NCBI GenBank assembly: GCA_011959805.1
Contig: BLMC01000025.1
Span: 1-37,893, forward strand
Reading direction: 5' to 3'
DNA length: 37,893 bases
From: Lachnospiraceae bacterium
Lineage (GTDB): Bacteria > Bacillota > Clostridia > Lachnospirales > Lachnospiraceae
How positions within the stretch are numbered: position 1 is the first letter of the stretch; each line of letters opens with the position of its first letter. Below the pieces are notes generated by a model. The model was not told the origin of the DNA and did no database searches. It saw nothing but the letters and a program-made list of their open reading frames with translations. Both the position numbers and the translations under genes were made by a program. Positions 14,190 through 22,735 of this stretch are shown piece by piece.

Positions 14190-15686
14190 TTAACGATATA
14201 CAACAGCATTCCATCGCAGTTCATTTTTGAATGTTCTGATATCTGTGTTCTTATCAATAACAACTGCTTCAATCCCCATCGCGTCTGCCCAGTCAACCAT
14301 CTGTTCAACAGATAAATCATAAGAGAATGCTGTGTGATGTGCACCCCCTGCCAAAATCCATGCCTCTGCTCCTACTGTAAGATTAGGCTCTGGTGTCCAG
14401 AAAGCAGTAGCAACAGGAAGTTTTGGCATTGATTTCTCCACCTTTTTGCAATTAACTGCATTGATAATCAGTCGGAACCGATTGCCAAGGTCAATCAAAG
14501 AAGTTGCTACAGCTGGACCTGTTTTTGATGTAAATACAAGTCTAGCTGGGTCCTCTCGATTCCCCATAGACAACGGACAAACTTTGATAGAGATATCACC
14601 ATCTGAGATACTAGGACATACTTCAAGCATATGTGCTTGTAAAATACCTTCCTTGTCGGGAACAAAATTATATGTATAATCCTCCATAAAGGAAGTACCT
14701 TTTGCGTCCTTTACATTTGAAGCCATAATCTTCATCAAGCGAACCATTGCAGCTGTCTTCCAGTCCCCTTCGCCCCCAAAACCATATCCTTTTTCCATCA
14801 GACGTTGTATCGCAAGGCCGGGAAGTTGTTTTAACCCACCGAGCATTCCAAAATGTGTTACAATTGCATGATAATCTCGCTCCTCAAGGAATTTTTCCAT
14901 TCCTATTTCTATTCCAGCTTGCACCGCAACATGATTCCTAAATTCTGCATCATCTCTGCCCTCTGTCAAAATCTTATACTTATCGTAATATTCATCTGTG
15001 AGATTCTTTATATCCACAGTAGAAACTGCATTGACATACTCTACTAAATCATTGACATTGTAATGATCAATCTCCCAGCCGAACTTAATCTGTGCCTCAA
15101 CCTTATCTCCTTCCGTAACAGCAACATTGTTCATGTTATCTCCAAATCGGCATACTCTAATATGAGAGGATTCCATCACACCTACCGCAGTCACCATCCA
15201 CTGCGCAATCTTTTTTATCACATCAGGATTCTGCCAATGTCCAACCACAATCTTGCGCTCGATACCCATACGACTCACAATATGTCCATATTCTCGATCA
15301 CCATGAGCGGATTGATTCTCGTTCATGAAATCCATATCAATCGTATCATATGGAATTTCCTGATTAAACTGTGTATGAAAATGCATTAGTGGTTTCCTGT
15401 ACTCTTGCAGTCCAAGAATCCATGACTTTGCTGGTGAAAATGTATGCATCCAAGTGATAACACCAGCGCATTCCTCGTCGGCATTCGCCTCATTAAACGT
15501 CTTTCTGATCACAGCGTTTGTTATCAATGTCGGTTTCCATACAACCTCATATGGTAGCAGACCTGAATTGTTAAGACCTTCCACAATCTTTTTTGAATGC
15601 TCTGCTACATTCCTAAGACACTCATCACCATATAAATCCTGTGAACCTGTTGCAAACCAAAACTTATAACTTTTTCCTGTTTTCAT
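14190..15686 (-). CDS. araA: L-arabinose isomerase
   Basis: The ATG at 15686 has AGGAGGG just upstream, giving 498 residues, the usual AraA length. The enzyme converts L-arabinose to L-ribulose, and in vitro often D-galactose to D-tagatose, using a divalent metal. The four metal ligands are in place: E in GEGDWK, E in MEDYTY, H in HMLEVCPSI and H in GGAHHTAF, matching E306, E333, H350 and H450 of the E. coli enzyme. The WMHTFSPAKSWI stretch is also diagnostic. No araB, araD or transporter is adjacent. The AraC-type gene is divergent across a 260-base gap and is the likely regulator. Confidence 0.95.
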   Translation of the reverse strand: MKTGKSYKFWFATGSQDLYGDECLRNVAEHSKKIVEGLNNSGLLPYEVVWKPTLITNAVIRKTFNEANADEECAGVITWMHTFSPAKSWILGLQEYRKPLMHFHTQFNQEIPYDTIDMDFMNENQSAHGDREYGHIVSRMGIERKIVVGHWQNPDVIKKIAQWMVTAVGVMESSHIRVCRFGDNMNNVAVTEGDKVEAQIKFGWEIDHYNVNDLVEYVNAVSTVDIKNLTDEYYDKYKILTEGRDDAEFRNHVAVQAGIEIGMEKFLEERDYHAIVTHFGMLGGLKQLPGLAIQRLMEKGYGFGGEGDWKTAAMVRLMKIMASNVKDAKGTSFMEDYTYNFVPDKEGILQAHMLEVCPSISDGDISIKVCPLSMGNREDPARLVFTSKTGPAVATSLIDLGNRFRLIINAVNCKKVEKSMPKLPVATAFWTPEPNLTVGAEAWILAGGAHHTAFSYDLSVEQMVDWADAMGIEAVVIDKNTDIRTFKNELRWNAVVYR

Positions 15687-15746
15687 GGTAAACCCTCCTA
15701 TTTCCAAGACATATTTATCTGTATCCACTATAAATAACTTGCCATT

Positions 15747-15765
15747 ATAGTTCATATGATACTAT
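15747..15765. promoter_or_regulatory. Candidate operator between araA and the AraC-type regulator
   Basis: ATAGTTCATATGATACTAT is nearly a perfect dyad, with ATAGT/ACTAT ends and a CATATG centre. It overlaps a minus-strand TATAAT sequence that could be the araA minus-10 box. A regulator bound here would affect araA initiation. Binding is inferred only. Confidence 0.35.
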
Positions 15766-15837
15766 ATTTTTACCACAAAACACAGTAAAAAACAATATTT
15801 ATTTTAACAAAAATTAAAATATTTTATTATATGCTAA

Positions 15838-15865
15838 TTGTTTTTTTCTAAAAATGTGATATACT
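15838..15865 (+). promoter_or_regulatory. Promoter of the AraC-type regulator
   Basis: A TTGTTT box (15838-15843) and a TATACT box (15860-15865) are separated by 16 bases. They lie 83 bases upstream of the chosen start at 15948. Confidence 0.45.
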
Positions 15866-15947
15866 ATTCCTAGATAAATAATCCTATTACTGCTTAATAA
15901 TATATAGTCTAATGCAAACTATTTACAAGAAAGGAGGAATCTACTTT

Positions 15948-16865
15948 ATGGACCCTGATTTTTATGTAAAACGTACCCAAAAACTGCTACTTAGTGGATA
16001 TCCTATTGAACTTTCTACATTTGATTGTACTTTACCAGATGCACCAATTGTTCACTGGCACTGGCATGATGAAATCGAATTTCAATATGTGGTAAAGGGA
16101 AATGCATACATAACTTGCAATGAGAAAAACCTATCTGTATCGGAAGGTGATATTATCTTCGTCAATCAGGCAGTAAGACACTTTATCACGCCCTCGGAAA
16201 ATGGTGGAGGAATCTTTTATTGTATTGTCGTCCACCCTTCCTTTCTTTTAGGATATGGTCAGCTCGAATTAGAAAGTAAATATATTAGTCCTGTAATCTC
16301 CAGCCAAGCCTTTAGTTGTTTACACATTACTAGTAATAATAAAATGTATCAACAATTTTTGGTGCCATTAACCCAACTAATCACGCTTAATACAGAGCAC
16401 CCTGTTGGCTATGAACTTCTTAGCAAATCTTATCTCTTACTGTTGTGGAAGCTTATATACGACCAACTCCCCACCATTTCACCATCCTCTCCCAGCACCA
16501 CAGCGCGCACTGCAAATCAAGATGCTTATCGAGTGAAACAGGCAATACTTTATATCCAAGAGCATTTTATGGACCCTATAACATTAGCCGATATTTCTGA
16601 TGCTATTCTTGTCAGCAAGAGTGAATGTTGCCGCTGCTTCAAACGTGTCACAGGTCTCTCTCCAATCGAATACCTAATGCGATATCGTATCATGGAATCC
16701 GCAAAATATATGTATCGCAAAACTCATGAGTCTATTTCTGAAATCGCAGGCATTGTCGGTTTTAATAACACTAGTTACTTTAATAAAGTATTTAAGAAAA
16801 CTATGGGTTGTACCCCTACAGAATATCGCCAATCTCTACAGGAAGAACAGCCGAAGCTGACCTGA
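15948..16865 (+). CDS. AraC-family transcriptional regulator
   Basis: The ATG at 15948 is preceded by AAAGGAGG; an ATG twelve codons earlier has no such site. The 305-residue product has an N-terminal cupin sugar-sensing domain (PIVHWHWHDEIEFQYVVKG) and a C-terminal double helix-turn-helix: ITLADISDAILVSKSECCRC FK-type helix, then ESISEIAGIVGFNNTSYFNK and the final GCTPTEYRQ. This layout is typical of pentose regulators. Position divergent from araA makes araA its probable target. The inducer may be L-arabinose or a related sugar, but this is inference. Confidence 0.9.
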   Translation: MDPDFYVKRTQKLLLSGYPIELSTFDCTLPDAPIVHWHWHDEIEFQYVVKGNAYITCNEKNLSVSEGDIIFVNQAVRHFITPSENGGGIFYCIVVHPSFLLGYGQLELESKYISPVISSQAFSCLHITSNNKMYQQFLVPLTQLITLNTEHPVGYELLSKSYLLLLWKLIYDQLPTISPSSPSTTARTANQDAYRVKQAILYIQEHFMDPITLADISDAILVSKSECCRCFKRVTGLSPIEYLMRYRIMESAKYMYRKTHESISEIAGIVGFNNTSYFNKVFKKTMGCTPTEYRQSLQEEQPKLT

Positions 16866-16887
16866 CAGTACATCACATGTCAGGTCA
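16858..16887. terminator. Perfect 10-bp hairpin between convergent genes
   Basis: TGACCTGACA (16858-16867) pairs perfectly with TGTCAGGTCA (16878-16887) around a 10-base loop. It covers the stop codons of both the AraC-type gene and the convergent epimerase gene. There is no clear U-tract, so it may act as a structural barrier rather than a classical terminator. Confidence 0.5.
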
Positions 16888-17964
16888 AAGACTAGAAGCA
16901 TAAAACTGCTTGTACCACTGTGCAAAATACCTAAGTCCCTGTCTAAGGTCTGTTGACGGTTTAAATCCAAAATCACGTTCCAACGCAGTGACATCTGCAT
17001 ATGTGACCTCGACATCTCCGGGTTGCATCCCTACAAACTCTTTATGCGCCGCAAAGTCATAATCTTTTGGCAACACTCCTGCTGTCTTAAGCTCATCTTG
17101 TAATATTTCTACAAAATCCAGTAAATTTTCTGGCTGATTGTTTCCAATATTATAAATTTGATATTTTACGCCGTCCTCATTTGGAAGTGGTGCGCACTGT
17201 AAAACTGCTTTTACTCCTGTGACAATATCATCAATATATGTGAAATCACGTTTGCAATTCCCATAATTAAATATTTTAATTGTCTCATTCCTCACAAGTT
17301 TATCTGTAAACCCAAAATAAGCCATATCTGGCCGCCCTGCTGGCCCATATACTGTAAAAAAACGGAGACCTGTCGATGGAATATTATAAAGTTTTGCATA
17401 GGCATGTGCTAATAATTCATCTGACTTTTTCGTAGCAGCATAAAGAGAAACTGGATTATCCACTTTATCTTCCGTTGCATACGGAATTTTTTTATTGCTT
17501 CCATATACAGACGAAGAACTTGCATATACCAGATGTGACACTCCCGTTGCACCTTTGTCATAACTGTGTCGACAAGCCTCAAGAATATTGTAAAATCCAA
17601 TTAAATTGGACTCAATATAGGCATCTGGATTCTCAATACTATAACGCACACCTGCCTGCGCTGCAAGATTCACTACAAGCTGTGGCTGATACCGCACAAA
17701 AATATCTTTGACAAGTGCCTTGTTTGCAATGCTTTCTCTTACAAATGTGAAATCACCAGATACAAGATTGCTGCACTCCTCAATTTGCTTGAGACGAAAT
17801 TCCTTAAGTGCCACATCATAGTAATCATTCATGTTATCAATCCCTATAATGTGAATATCTTGTACACTTTTTAGTAGTGACAATACCAAATTCGCTCCGA
17901 TAAAACCTGCCGCACCTGTCACAAGTATTGTACAACCATCTAATTTAATATTTTTCTCTAGCAT
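16885..17964 (-). CDS. NAD-dependent nucleotide-sugar epimerase (UDP-glucuronate 4-epimerase-like)
   Basis: The 359-residue short-chain dehydrogenase/reductase has the NAD motif VTGAAGFIGANL near residues 14-25. The active site is SSSSVYG, followed by the YAATK pair of Tyr and Lys. The segments GIDNMNDYYDVALKEFRL and RFFTVYGPAGRPDMA match the UDP-glucuronate 4-epimerase/CapI group. This enzyme interconverts UDP-glucuronate and UDP-galacturonate for surface polysaccharides. A UDP-glucose 4-epimerase activity cannot be excluded. GAGGAGAG precedes the ATG, which starts one base past the stop of the upstream unknown gene, so the two are coupled. Confidence 0.88.
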   Translation of the reverse strand: MLEKNIKLDGCTILVTGAAGFIGANLVLSLLKSVQDIHIIGIDNMNDYYDVALKEFRLKQIEECSNLVSGDFTFVRESIANKALVKDIFVRYQPQLVVNLAAQAGVRYSIENPDAYIESNLIGFYNILEACRHSYDKGATGVSHLVYASSSSVYGSNKKIPYATEDKVDNPVSLYAATKKSDELLAHAYAKLYNIPSTGLRFFTVYGPAGRPDMAYFGFTDKLVRNETIKIFNYGNCKRDFTYIDDIVTGVKAVLQCAPLPNEDGVKYQIYNIGNNQPENLLDFVEILQDELKTAGVLPKDYDFAAHKEFVGMQPGDVEVTYADVTALERDFGFKPSTDLRQGLRYFAQWYKQFYASSL

Positions 17965-17965
17965 T

Positions 17966-18463
17966 CTAACTCTCCTCGATTACATTCTCCTTCATACAAT
18001 CCCTTTCCCCAAATATCAATGCCGCAAATAGTGCATTGATATTATCTGGATTCTGTACTACCCATTCTTCACTGCACCGACTTGCTGCCTCGTGCATTCC
18101 CAACCGTTCCATTGCATTAATCACGCGCAATTTTATTTCTGCAGGTGACTGTTCTTGCCATTGAAAAGCGTTGATAAGACGTGTACCATCTCTATAAATT
18201 CTATCGTAATCTCCAAGGGTACTCAACTCTTTAAAATAATCATCTACCCAACTTTGTACATTATATTTATACTCTGTTTTCTGGTCAATCTCAGCTAATT
18301 CCACAAAACATTCAGGAGATTTTTTCCGTTCCTCCTCTATGATTTCCAGAAGTATATCATATGCACTATACCAATGCTCTTTTATAATATTCCCATTATC
18401 CTGCGACTTATAACACTTTGCAGTTAGATCCTCAAAAATATCCCATTTTTTATTTTTTTCCAT
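17966..18463 (-). CDS. Hypothetical protein coupled to the epimerase
   Basis: I do not recognise this family. The ATG at 18463 has AAGAGG 11 bases upstream and gives 165 residues; an ATG further upstream lacks a site. The product is soluble, acidic and mostly helical. SAYDILLEIIEEERK, a WVDDYFKELSTLGDYDRIYRDG segment and an EAASRCSEEWVVQNPDNINALFA segment resemble helical-hairpin repeats of the TPR type. No catalytic motif is seen. It shares a transcript with the epimerase, with one base between stop and start, so it may serve in polysaccharide assembly. Confidence 0.7.
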   Translation of the reverse strand: MEKNKKWDIFEDLTAKCYKSQDNGNIIKEHWYSAYDILLEIIEEERKKSPECFVELAEIDQKTEYKYNVQSWVDDYFKELSTLGDYDRIYRDGTRLINAFQWQEQSPAEIKLRVINAMERLGMHEAASRCSEEWVVQNPDNINALFAALIFGERDCMKENVIEES

Positions 18464-18931
18464 TGAAATCAGTACCTCTTTCATAATAATACTTTGCAAG
18501 CCACTCCATTCTGTTTTATGATATCTAGTATAACATTAATTGAACCTTCATACAACAGAACAGGTATTAAAAAATAATTATAATCGTTAATTAGATACTG
18601 TTCACATTTGCAACAAGTTACCTTAGTTGAAGAAGACTTGCACTTCTATAAGTGCCGAGAACAACACAACTTTGTCTTAGTAAGTGTACAATCTTTAATT
18701 GATATAAATCTCTGGCTGAATTACAAACATACAAATTCGTTTTATATCCAGCAGAGCTAACAACGCATTCTTGATGTGAACAGTAATATTTATGCACACA
18801 AACTGCTAAAATATAAGCAATTTGACGCTTGTTTCTCATCTCTTTAATGAGACATGAATGCAAAAAGTAATCTTGCGATTGTCTTATGCATATTATAGTT
18901 AAGAGTACAGTATATTGCGGTGATTCTGTGT
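18464..18931. other. 468-base divergent spacer
   Basis: This lies between two divergently transcribed genes and probably holds both promoters. Small hairpins occur at about 18650 (GCAC/GTGC) and 18834-18852 (TCTCAT/ATGAGA). An 81-codon minus-strand frame at 18618-18863 has no ribosome-binding site or protein-like composition. I see nothing else. Confidence 0.45.
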
Positions 18932-19636
18932 ATGAAACATTATAATCGTATTTTCAATATATTATATTTCATATGTATGTGTTTAACTCTGACAGCCATA
19001 GCAAAGTCCCTGCTATATCGGCAATCCATTCCTGCAATTGCCTCACTAGACCCGCCGCCAGATAATATCAACTTTTTTGAGATTCGACGTGTTGCACTCA
19101 CATTTGATGATGGACCACATCCTGTATACACAGAAAAATTATTAGATGGGTTAAAAGAACGCGGCGTGAAAGCCACATTCTTTGTCACTGGAGAACATGC
19201 CGAACTTCATCCAGAAATTATCAAAAGAATGCACAATGAAGGACATCTTATTGGCAATCATACTTATAGTCATATTCAACTAACCACTTCAAATAGTGAG
19301 CAATTCAAAGATGAGCTGATACAGACAAACGAAATCTTACATGATATTACCGGGGACGAGATACAATATGTTCGTCCGCCTTATGGCTCATGGGACAAAA
19401 AATTTGAGACGGATCTCAATATGTTTCCAGTTCTTTGGAATGTTGACCCACTTGACTGGTGTACTGCCAACACAAGCCGTGTAGCAAGCGCAATTCTCAA
19501 CAAAGTATCAGACAATGATATTATCTTATTGCATGACTACTATGAAACGTCCGTGGATGCTGCTCTTGTGGTGGTTGATGCACTCACAAAGGAAGGATAT
19601 GAATTTGTCACTGTCGATAAAATATTATTTGATTAA
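18932..19636 (+). CDS. Membrane-anchored polysaccharide deacetylase (NodB domain)
   Basis: The ATG at 18932 with GGTGA 8 bases upstream gives 234 residues; a GTG four codons earlier is possible. Residues about 6-28 form a membrane anchor. The NodB domain is complete: TFDDGPHP (catalytic Asp and first metal Asp), NHTYSH (metal His pair), RPPYGSWDKK, DPLDW and ILLHD. Such enzymes remove N-acetyl groups from peptidoglycan or other amino-sugar polymers outside the membrane. It precedes the ABC permease gene by 58 bases on the same strand. It is intact, unlike the deacetylase stub at 4818-5189, and is not its missing part. Confidence 0.92.
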   Translation: MKHYNRIFNILYFICMCLTLTAIAKSLLYRQSIPAIASLDPPPDNINFFEIRRVALTFDDGPHPVYTEKLLDGLKERGVKATFFVTGEHAELHPEIIKRMHNEGHLIGNHTYSHIQLTTSNSEQFKDELIQTNEILHDITGDEIQYVRPPYGSWDKKFETDLNMFPVLWNVDPLDWCTANTSRVASAILNKVSDNDIILLHDYYETSVDAALVVVDALTKEGYEFVTVDKILFD

Positions 19637-19694
19637 ACCCGAAAAATATGCGATGATAAATTTATCCAAACACGAAAGAACGGAGAAAATTCTC

Positions 19695-20696
19695 ATGAAA
19701 CCACTCTTAATAACCAAAAAAATTTTATCACTTATATTATTATTAATCCTCTGCTTTTTCGCGGGCATTCTCTTGGGAAGTGTCCCACTCTCTCCCAAAA
19801 GTGTTCTTCGTTGTCTCTTTGGCCTTGACAAAGAAACTACTACCTATGTCCTAATCAACACAGTACGTCTTCCGCGAGCTATGGGTGCATGTCTTGCTGG
19901 TATGGGACTTTCTACCTCTGGAGTCATTTTGCAAAGTGTCATGAATAATTCTCTTGCAAGTCCAAACACAATTGGCGTCAATTCTGGTGCTGGATTTGCA
20001 GTGATGCTTTCACTAATGTTTGGCTATAGCAAAACGCTTGGCATTTCTGCTGCAGCTTTTTTTGGTTCCCTTGTTGCTACACTTAGCATCTATGGATTGG
20101 CGTATATGGCAGACAGCTCTCGTACTACTATCATCCTTGCTGGCATCACTGTATCTAGTTTCTTAAACGCCGGCATCAATACCATTAAACTTTTAGATAC
20201 AGATATCACCATAAATCTCACAACCTTTATGATTGGTTCCTTATCAGGTCTAACATTTGAAACACTACAGTTTCCAGCAATTGCAATTTTTATAGCACTT
20301 ATTTTGTCTTTTCTCCTCGCAAGATCTATCAATATTCTTTGTCTGGGAGATGAGACTGCACGCTCTCTTGGTTTGCATGTCACCGCCACTCGTCTAACCC
20401 TGTTGGTATTATCTAGTATGCTCTCTGGTTGTGTCGTCAGCTATGCAGGACTTTTGAGCTTTGTCGGTCTTATTATTCCTCATATCTGTCGGCGACTTTT
20501 TGGCAACGATGCTCGATATTTGCTGCCCTGTTCTGCTCTGTTGGGGGCCAGTTTTGTCCTTGCCTGTGATATTCTAGGCCGCGTATTGTTTGCACCATTT
20601 GAACTTCCCGCTGGAATATTATTATCCTTTGTTGGCGGACCTTTCTTCCTATATTTACTCTTTCAAAAGAAAGGAGGGCGCAGAGTCAATGCTTGA
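19695..20696 (+). CDS. FecCD-family ABC importer permease
   Basis: The ATG at 19695 has GGAG nine bases upstream, giving 333 residues with about nine membrane spans. Family motifs are RLPRAMGACLAGMGLSTSG near the N-terminus, SPNTIGVNSGAGFAVML, LGDETARSLGLHVTATRL (the ATPase-coupling loop), and FVGLIIPHICRRLFG with a late FAPFELPAGILLSFVGGP. These transporters import iron-siderophores, heme or corrinoids. The ATPase gene follows with an eight-base overlap, and a matching binding lipoprotein lies beyond it on the opposite strand. The substrate cannot be told. Confidence 0.92.
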   Translation: MKPLLITKKILSLILLLILCFFAGILLGSVPLSPKSVLRCLFGLDKETTTYVLINTVRLPRAMGACLAGMGLSTSGVILQSVMNNSLASPNTIGVNSGAGFAVMLSLMFGYSKTLGISAAAFFGSLVATLSIYGLAYMADSSRTTIILAGITVSSFLNAGINTIKLLDTDITINLTTFMIGSLSGLTFETLQFPAIAIFIALILSFLLARSINILCLGDETARSLGLHVTATRLTLLVLSSMLSGCVVSYAGLLSFVGLIIPHICRRLFGNDARYLLPCSALLGASFVLACDILGRVLFAPFELPAGILLSFVGGPFFLYLLFQKKGGRRVNA

Positions 20697-21447
20697 ATTT
20701 TGTCATGTAAATATCAGTAGTGGTCTTGTACCAATTCTACAAGACATCTCCGCGTGTTTTCAGAAAGGTGAAATTACCACCATAATTGGTCCTAATGGAT
20801 GTGGAAAAACCACGTTGTTGCAATGCCTCAATGGTGCCTCAAAAGTTACATCGGGCTCTGTTTTTTTAGATGGTGCAGACTATTTTGCTATGCCACTTAG
20901 AGAACGCGCGCGCAAGTTATCCTTTCTGCCACAAGTGCGTACTATCATCCCCGCACTCCCCGTAAAGACTCTTGTGGAACATGGACGTTTTCCACACTTG
21001 GGATTTGCCCGTAGAAAAACCAATAAAGATAAAACAATTGTGGAAACTGCAATGAATTTTACACAAATAACTCCTTATGCCAACCAATATGCAGACACGC
21101 TCTCTGGCGGAATTCGGCAACGTGCCTTTTTCTCTATGACACTTGCTCAAGACTGTAACTATATCGTTCTAGACGAGCCAACAACATACCTCGATTTAAA
21201 TGCACAGCGGTCCTTCATGGAAATGATTTTACAATTAAAAGCACAAGGAAAAACTATTATCCTTGTGCTCCATGACATTGGACAAGCATTGCGCATTTCT
21301 GACACCCTTGTCATAATGCAAGACAGAAAAATTGCTGCCATAGGCACTCCAAAAGTATGTTTGAAACAGCATATTATCGAGACAGTCTTCAATGTACAAC
21401 TCAAAAAATTTTCTGACGAGGACGGCAGTTACTATTTCTTTTATTAA
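20689..21447 (+). CDS. ABC importer ATPase (FepC/BtuD-like)
   Basis: The ATG at 20689 has GGAGGG upstream and overlaps the permease end by eight bases, giving 252 residues. Walker A is GPNGCGKTT, the Q-loop is LPQ, the signature is LSGGIRQRAFF, Walker B is YIVLDEPTTYLDL, and the switch His is in LVLHD. The sequence belongs to the iron-chelate/vitamin B12 importer group. It powers the FecCD permease. Its TAA shares two bases with the stop codon of the convergent binding-protein gene. Confidence 0.92.
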   Translation: MLEFCHVNISSGLVPILQDISACFQKGEITTIIGPNGCGKTTLLQCLNGASKVTSGSVFLDGADYFAMPLRERARKLSFLPQVRTIIPALPVKTLVEHGRFPHLGFARRKTNKDKTIVETAMNFTQITPYANQYADTLSGGIRQRAFFSMTLAQDCNYIVLDEPTTYLDLNAQRSFMEMILQLKAQGKTIILVLHDIGQALRISDTLVIMQDRKIAAIGTPKVCLKQHIIETVFNVQLKKFSDEDGSYYFFY

Positions 21448-22511
21448 TGTGCACCATACAATATATCGGCAAGCTTTAGATATGCTTCCCCCCACCTTGC
21501 ATTGGGTTTAAGATTGTAGAGTTCTTTTTCTAGTACATAAAAATTGCCATTTTTTACCGCGCTCAACTGATTCCATGCCGGATTACTTAATAGTGTGTTC
21601 GTTATATTTTGTCGTATCGCTTCAACATCTTTTCCTTGTGTTGTCACAAAAATAAAATCGGGATTAGCAGCAATGACAGCTTCCATACTAAGATCATCCA
21701 GCAAGCTGTCATCCTCATCAGCAATATTGATACAACCTAGCTCAGCTAATATTTCACCGCCCACATTTCCGTAACTTCCCTTCGCTTTAATGCTCGATGC
21801 ACTCGCTCGGAAAAACACAATATGAGGCGCTTCTTTTCCTTCCAGATTTCGCTGATTTACACGATTTCTTGCCGTATCTACCAGCTCTTGAACCTCTATT
21901 CCGTTTTTTTCAAAGAGGTCTGCTCTACCTGTAATATCAGTACAGATGGATAACATATTCAAATACTCGTTAAAATTTGAAACAGAAAAGTACGCCACTG
22001 TTATACCAGCATTCGTTAAAATTTTCTCCATATCTAAATCCGCTTCTGTATTTGCACTAGCGATAACCAGATCTGGTTCTGCCGCAATTATCTTTTCAAT
22101 GTCTGGTTCCAGATGAGAGCCAATATTAACTACATCTTCTCCTAGATTCAAATCAAAACTGGTCCAAGAGTCATTAGCGGCCCCCACTACTTTACCACCT
22201 GCCAAAAGCCATACATCTGTAAAACTCCCAATCAACGTAATCACTCTATCATGACGTTCTACTGTGACTGTTCTACCAAGATCATCCATAAACGTTACTC
22301 CTGTCTCTTCCGTTTGTATTATCTCTTCCGTAAGCTTTTGTACCTCTTTTTCAAGTTTTTCTTCCAGTATCGTACTCCTTGATTCCTCTTCACTTTGCTC
22401 TTCTTTCACTGCTACCACAGTATCTGTTACTTCTTTTGTGATTGTACTCTTATTCGTGCACCCCTGCAGAAGCATAACTGCTGCCAAAAGGGGAATAATG
22501 CATTTTTTCAT
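21444..22511 (-). CDS. ABC importer substrate-binding lipoprotein
   Basis: The 355-residue product has a lipoprotein signal peptide ending in LLQGC (Cys18), a charged linker (about 25-70), then a periplasmic-binding fold of the iron-chelate/B12 type: RVITLIGSFTDVWLLAGGKV, EPDIEKIIAAEPDLVIAS, and late ANPDFIFVTTQG. It would capture the ligand for the neighbouring permease and ATPase. Opposite orientation to its partners is unusual. It starts 30 bases after the DUF4250 gene on the same strand and has GGAGG upstream, so it may belong to the holA transcript. Ligand unknown. Confidence 0.88.
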   Translation of the reverse strand: MKKCIIPLLAAVMLLQGCTNKSTITKEVTDTVVAVKEEQSEEESRSTILEEKLEKEVQKLTEEIIQTEETGVTFMDDLGRTVTVERHDRVITLIGSFTDVWLLAGGKVVGAANDSWTSFDLNLGEDVVNIGSHLEPDIEKIIAAEPDLVIASANTEADLDMEKILTNAGITVAYFSVSNFNEYLNMLSICTDITGRADLFEKNGIEVQELVDTARNRVNQRNLEGKEAPHIVFFRASASSIKAKGSYGNVGGEILAELGCINIADEDDSLLDDLSMEAVIAANPDFIFVTTQGKDVEAIRQNITNTLLSNPAWNQLSAVKNGNFYVLEKELYNLKPNARWGEAYLKLADILYGAH

Positions 22512-22541
22512 TGTTCCTCATTGCCTCCAGATAATTTGTTC

Positions 22542-22715
22542 TCAGACAAACTGATTTTTCTCTTGATCATAATAATAATCGATCTGTTTTAATTGATTCA
22601 AGATAGTTTCCAAATCCTCATCTGTGTCTTCGCAGAATGCCTCAAGACTTGGATAATAATCTCTAAGTTTCAAATTAATATAGCTTAAAAGCATCGCTGG
22701 ATCTTTTGGTATCAT
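22542..22715 (-). CDS. DUF4250 small protein
   Basis: This 57-residue gene begins with MIPKDPAMLLSYINLKLRD at ATG 22715, with GGAG eight bases upstream. It ends DYYYDQEKNQFV. The PKDPxMLLSxxNxKLRD start and the YxxExNQFV end are characteristic of DUF4250, a small conserved family of Clostridia with no known function. It is 20 bases downstream of holA and 30 bases upstream of the ABC lipoprotein gene, all on the minus strand, so the three may be co-transcribed. Confidence 0.85.
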   Translation of the reverse strand: MIPKDPAMLLSYINLKLRDYYPSLEAFCEDTDEDLETILNQLKQIDYYYDQEKNQFV

Positions 22716-22735
22716 CACATACTCTCCTTTTTATT

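Noticed and set aside
18618-18863. Minus-strand open frame of 81 codons between divergent genes
   Set aside because: It has no start signal and its composition is not protein-like.
18932-19636. The intact deacetylase as the missing remainder of the stub at 4818-5189
   Set aside because: It carries its own first motif (TFDDGPHP) in a different form from FDAAWGNEDT and its own membrane anchor, so it is a separate gene.
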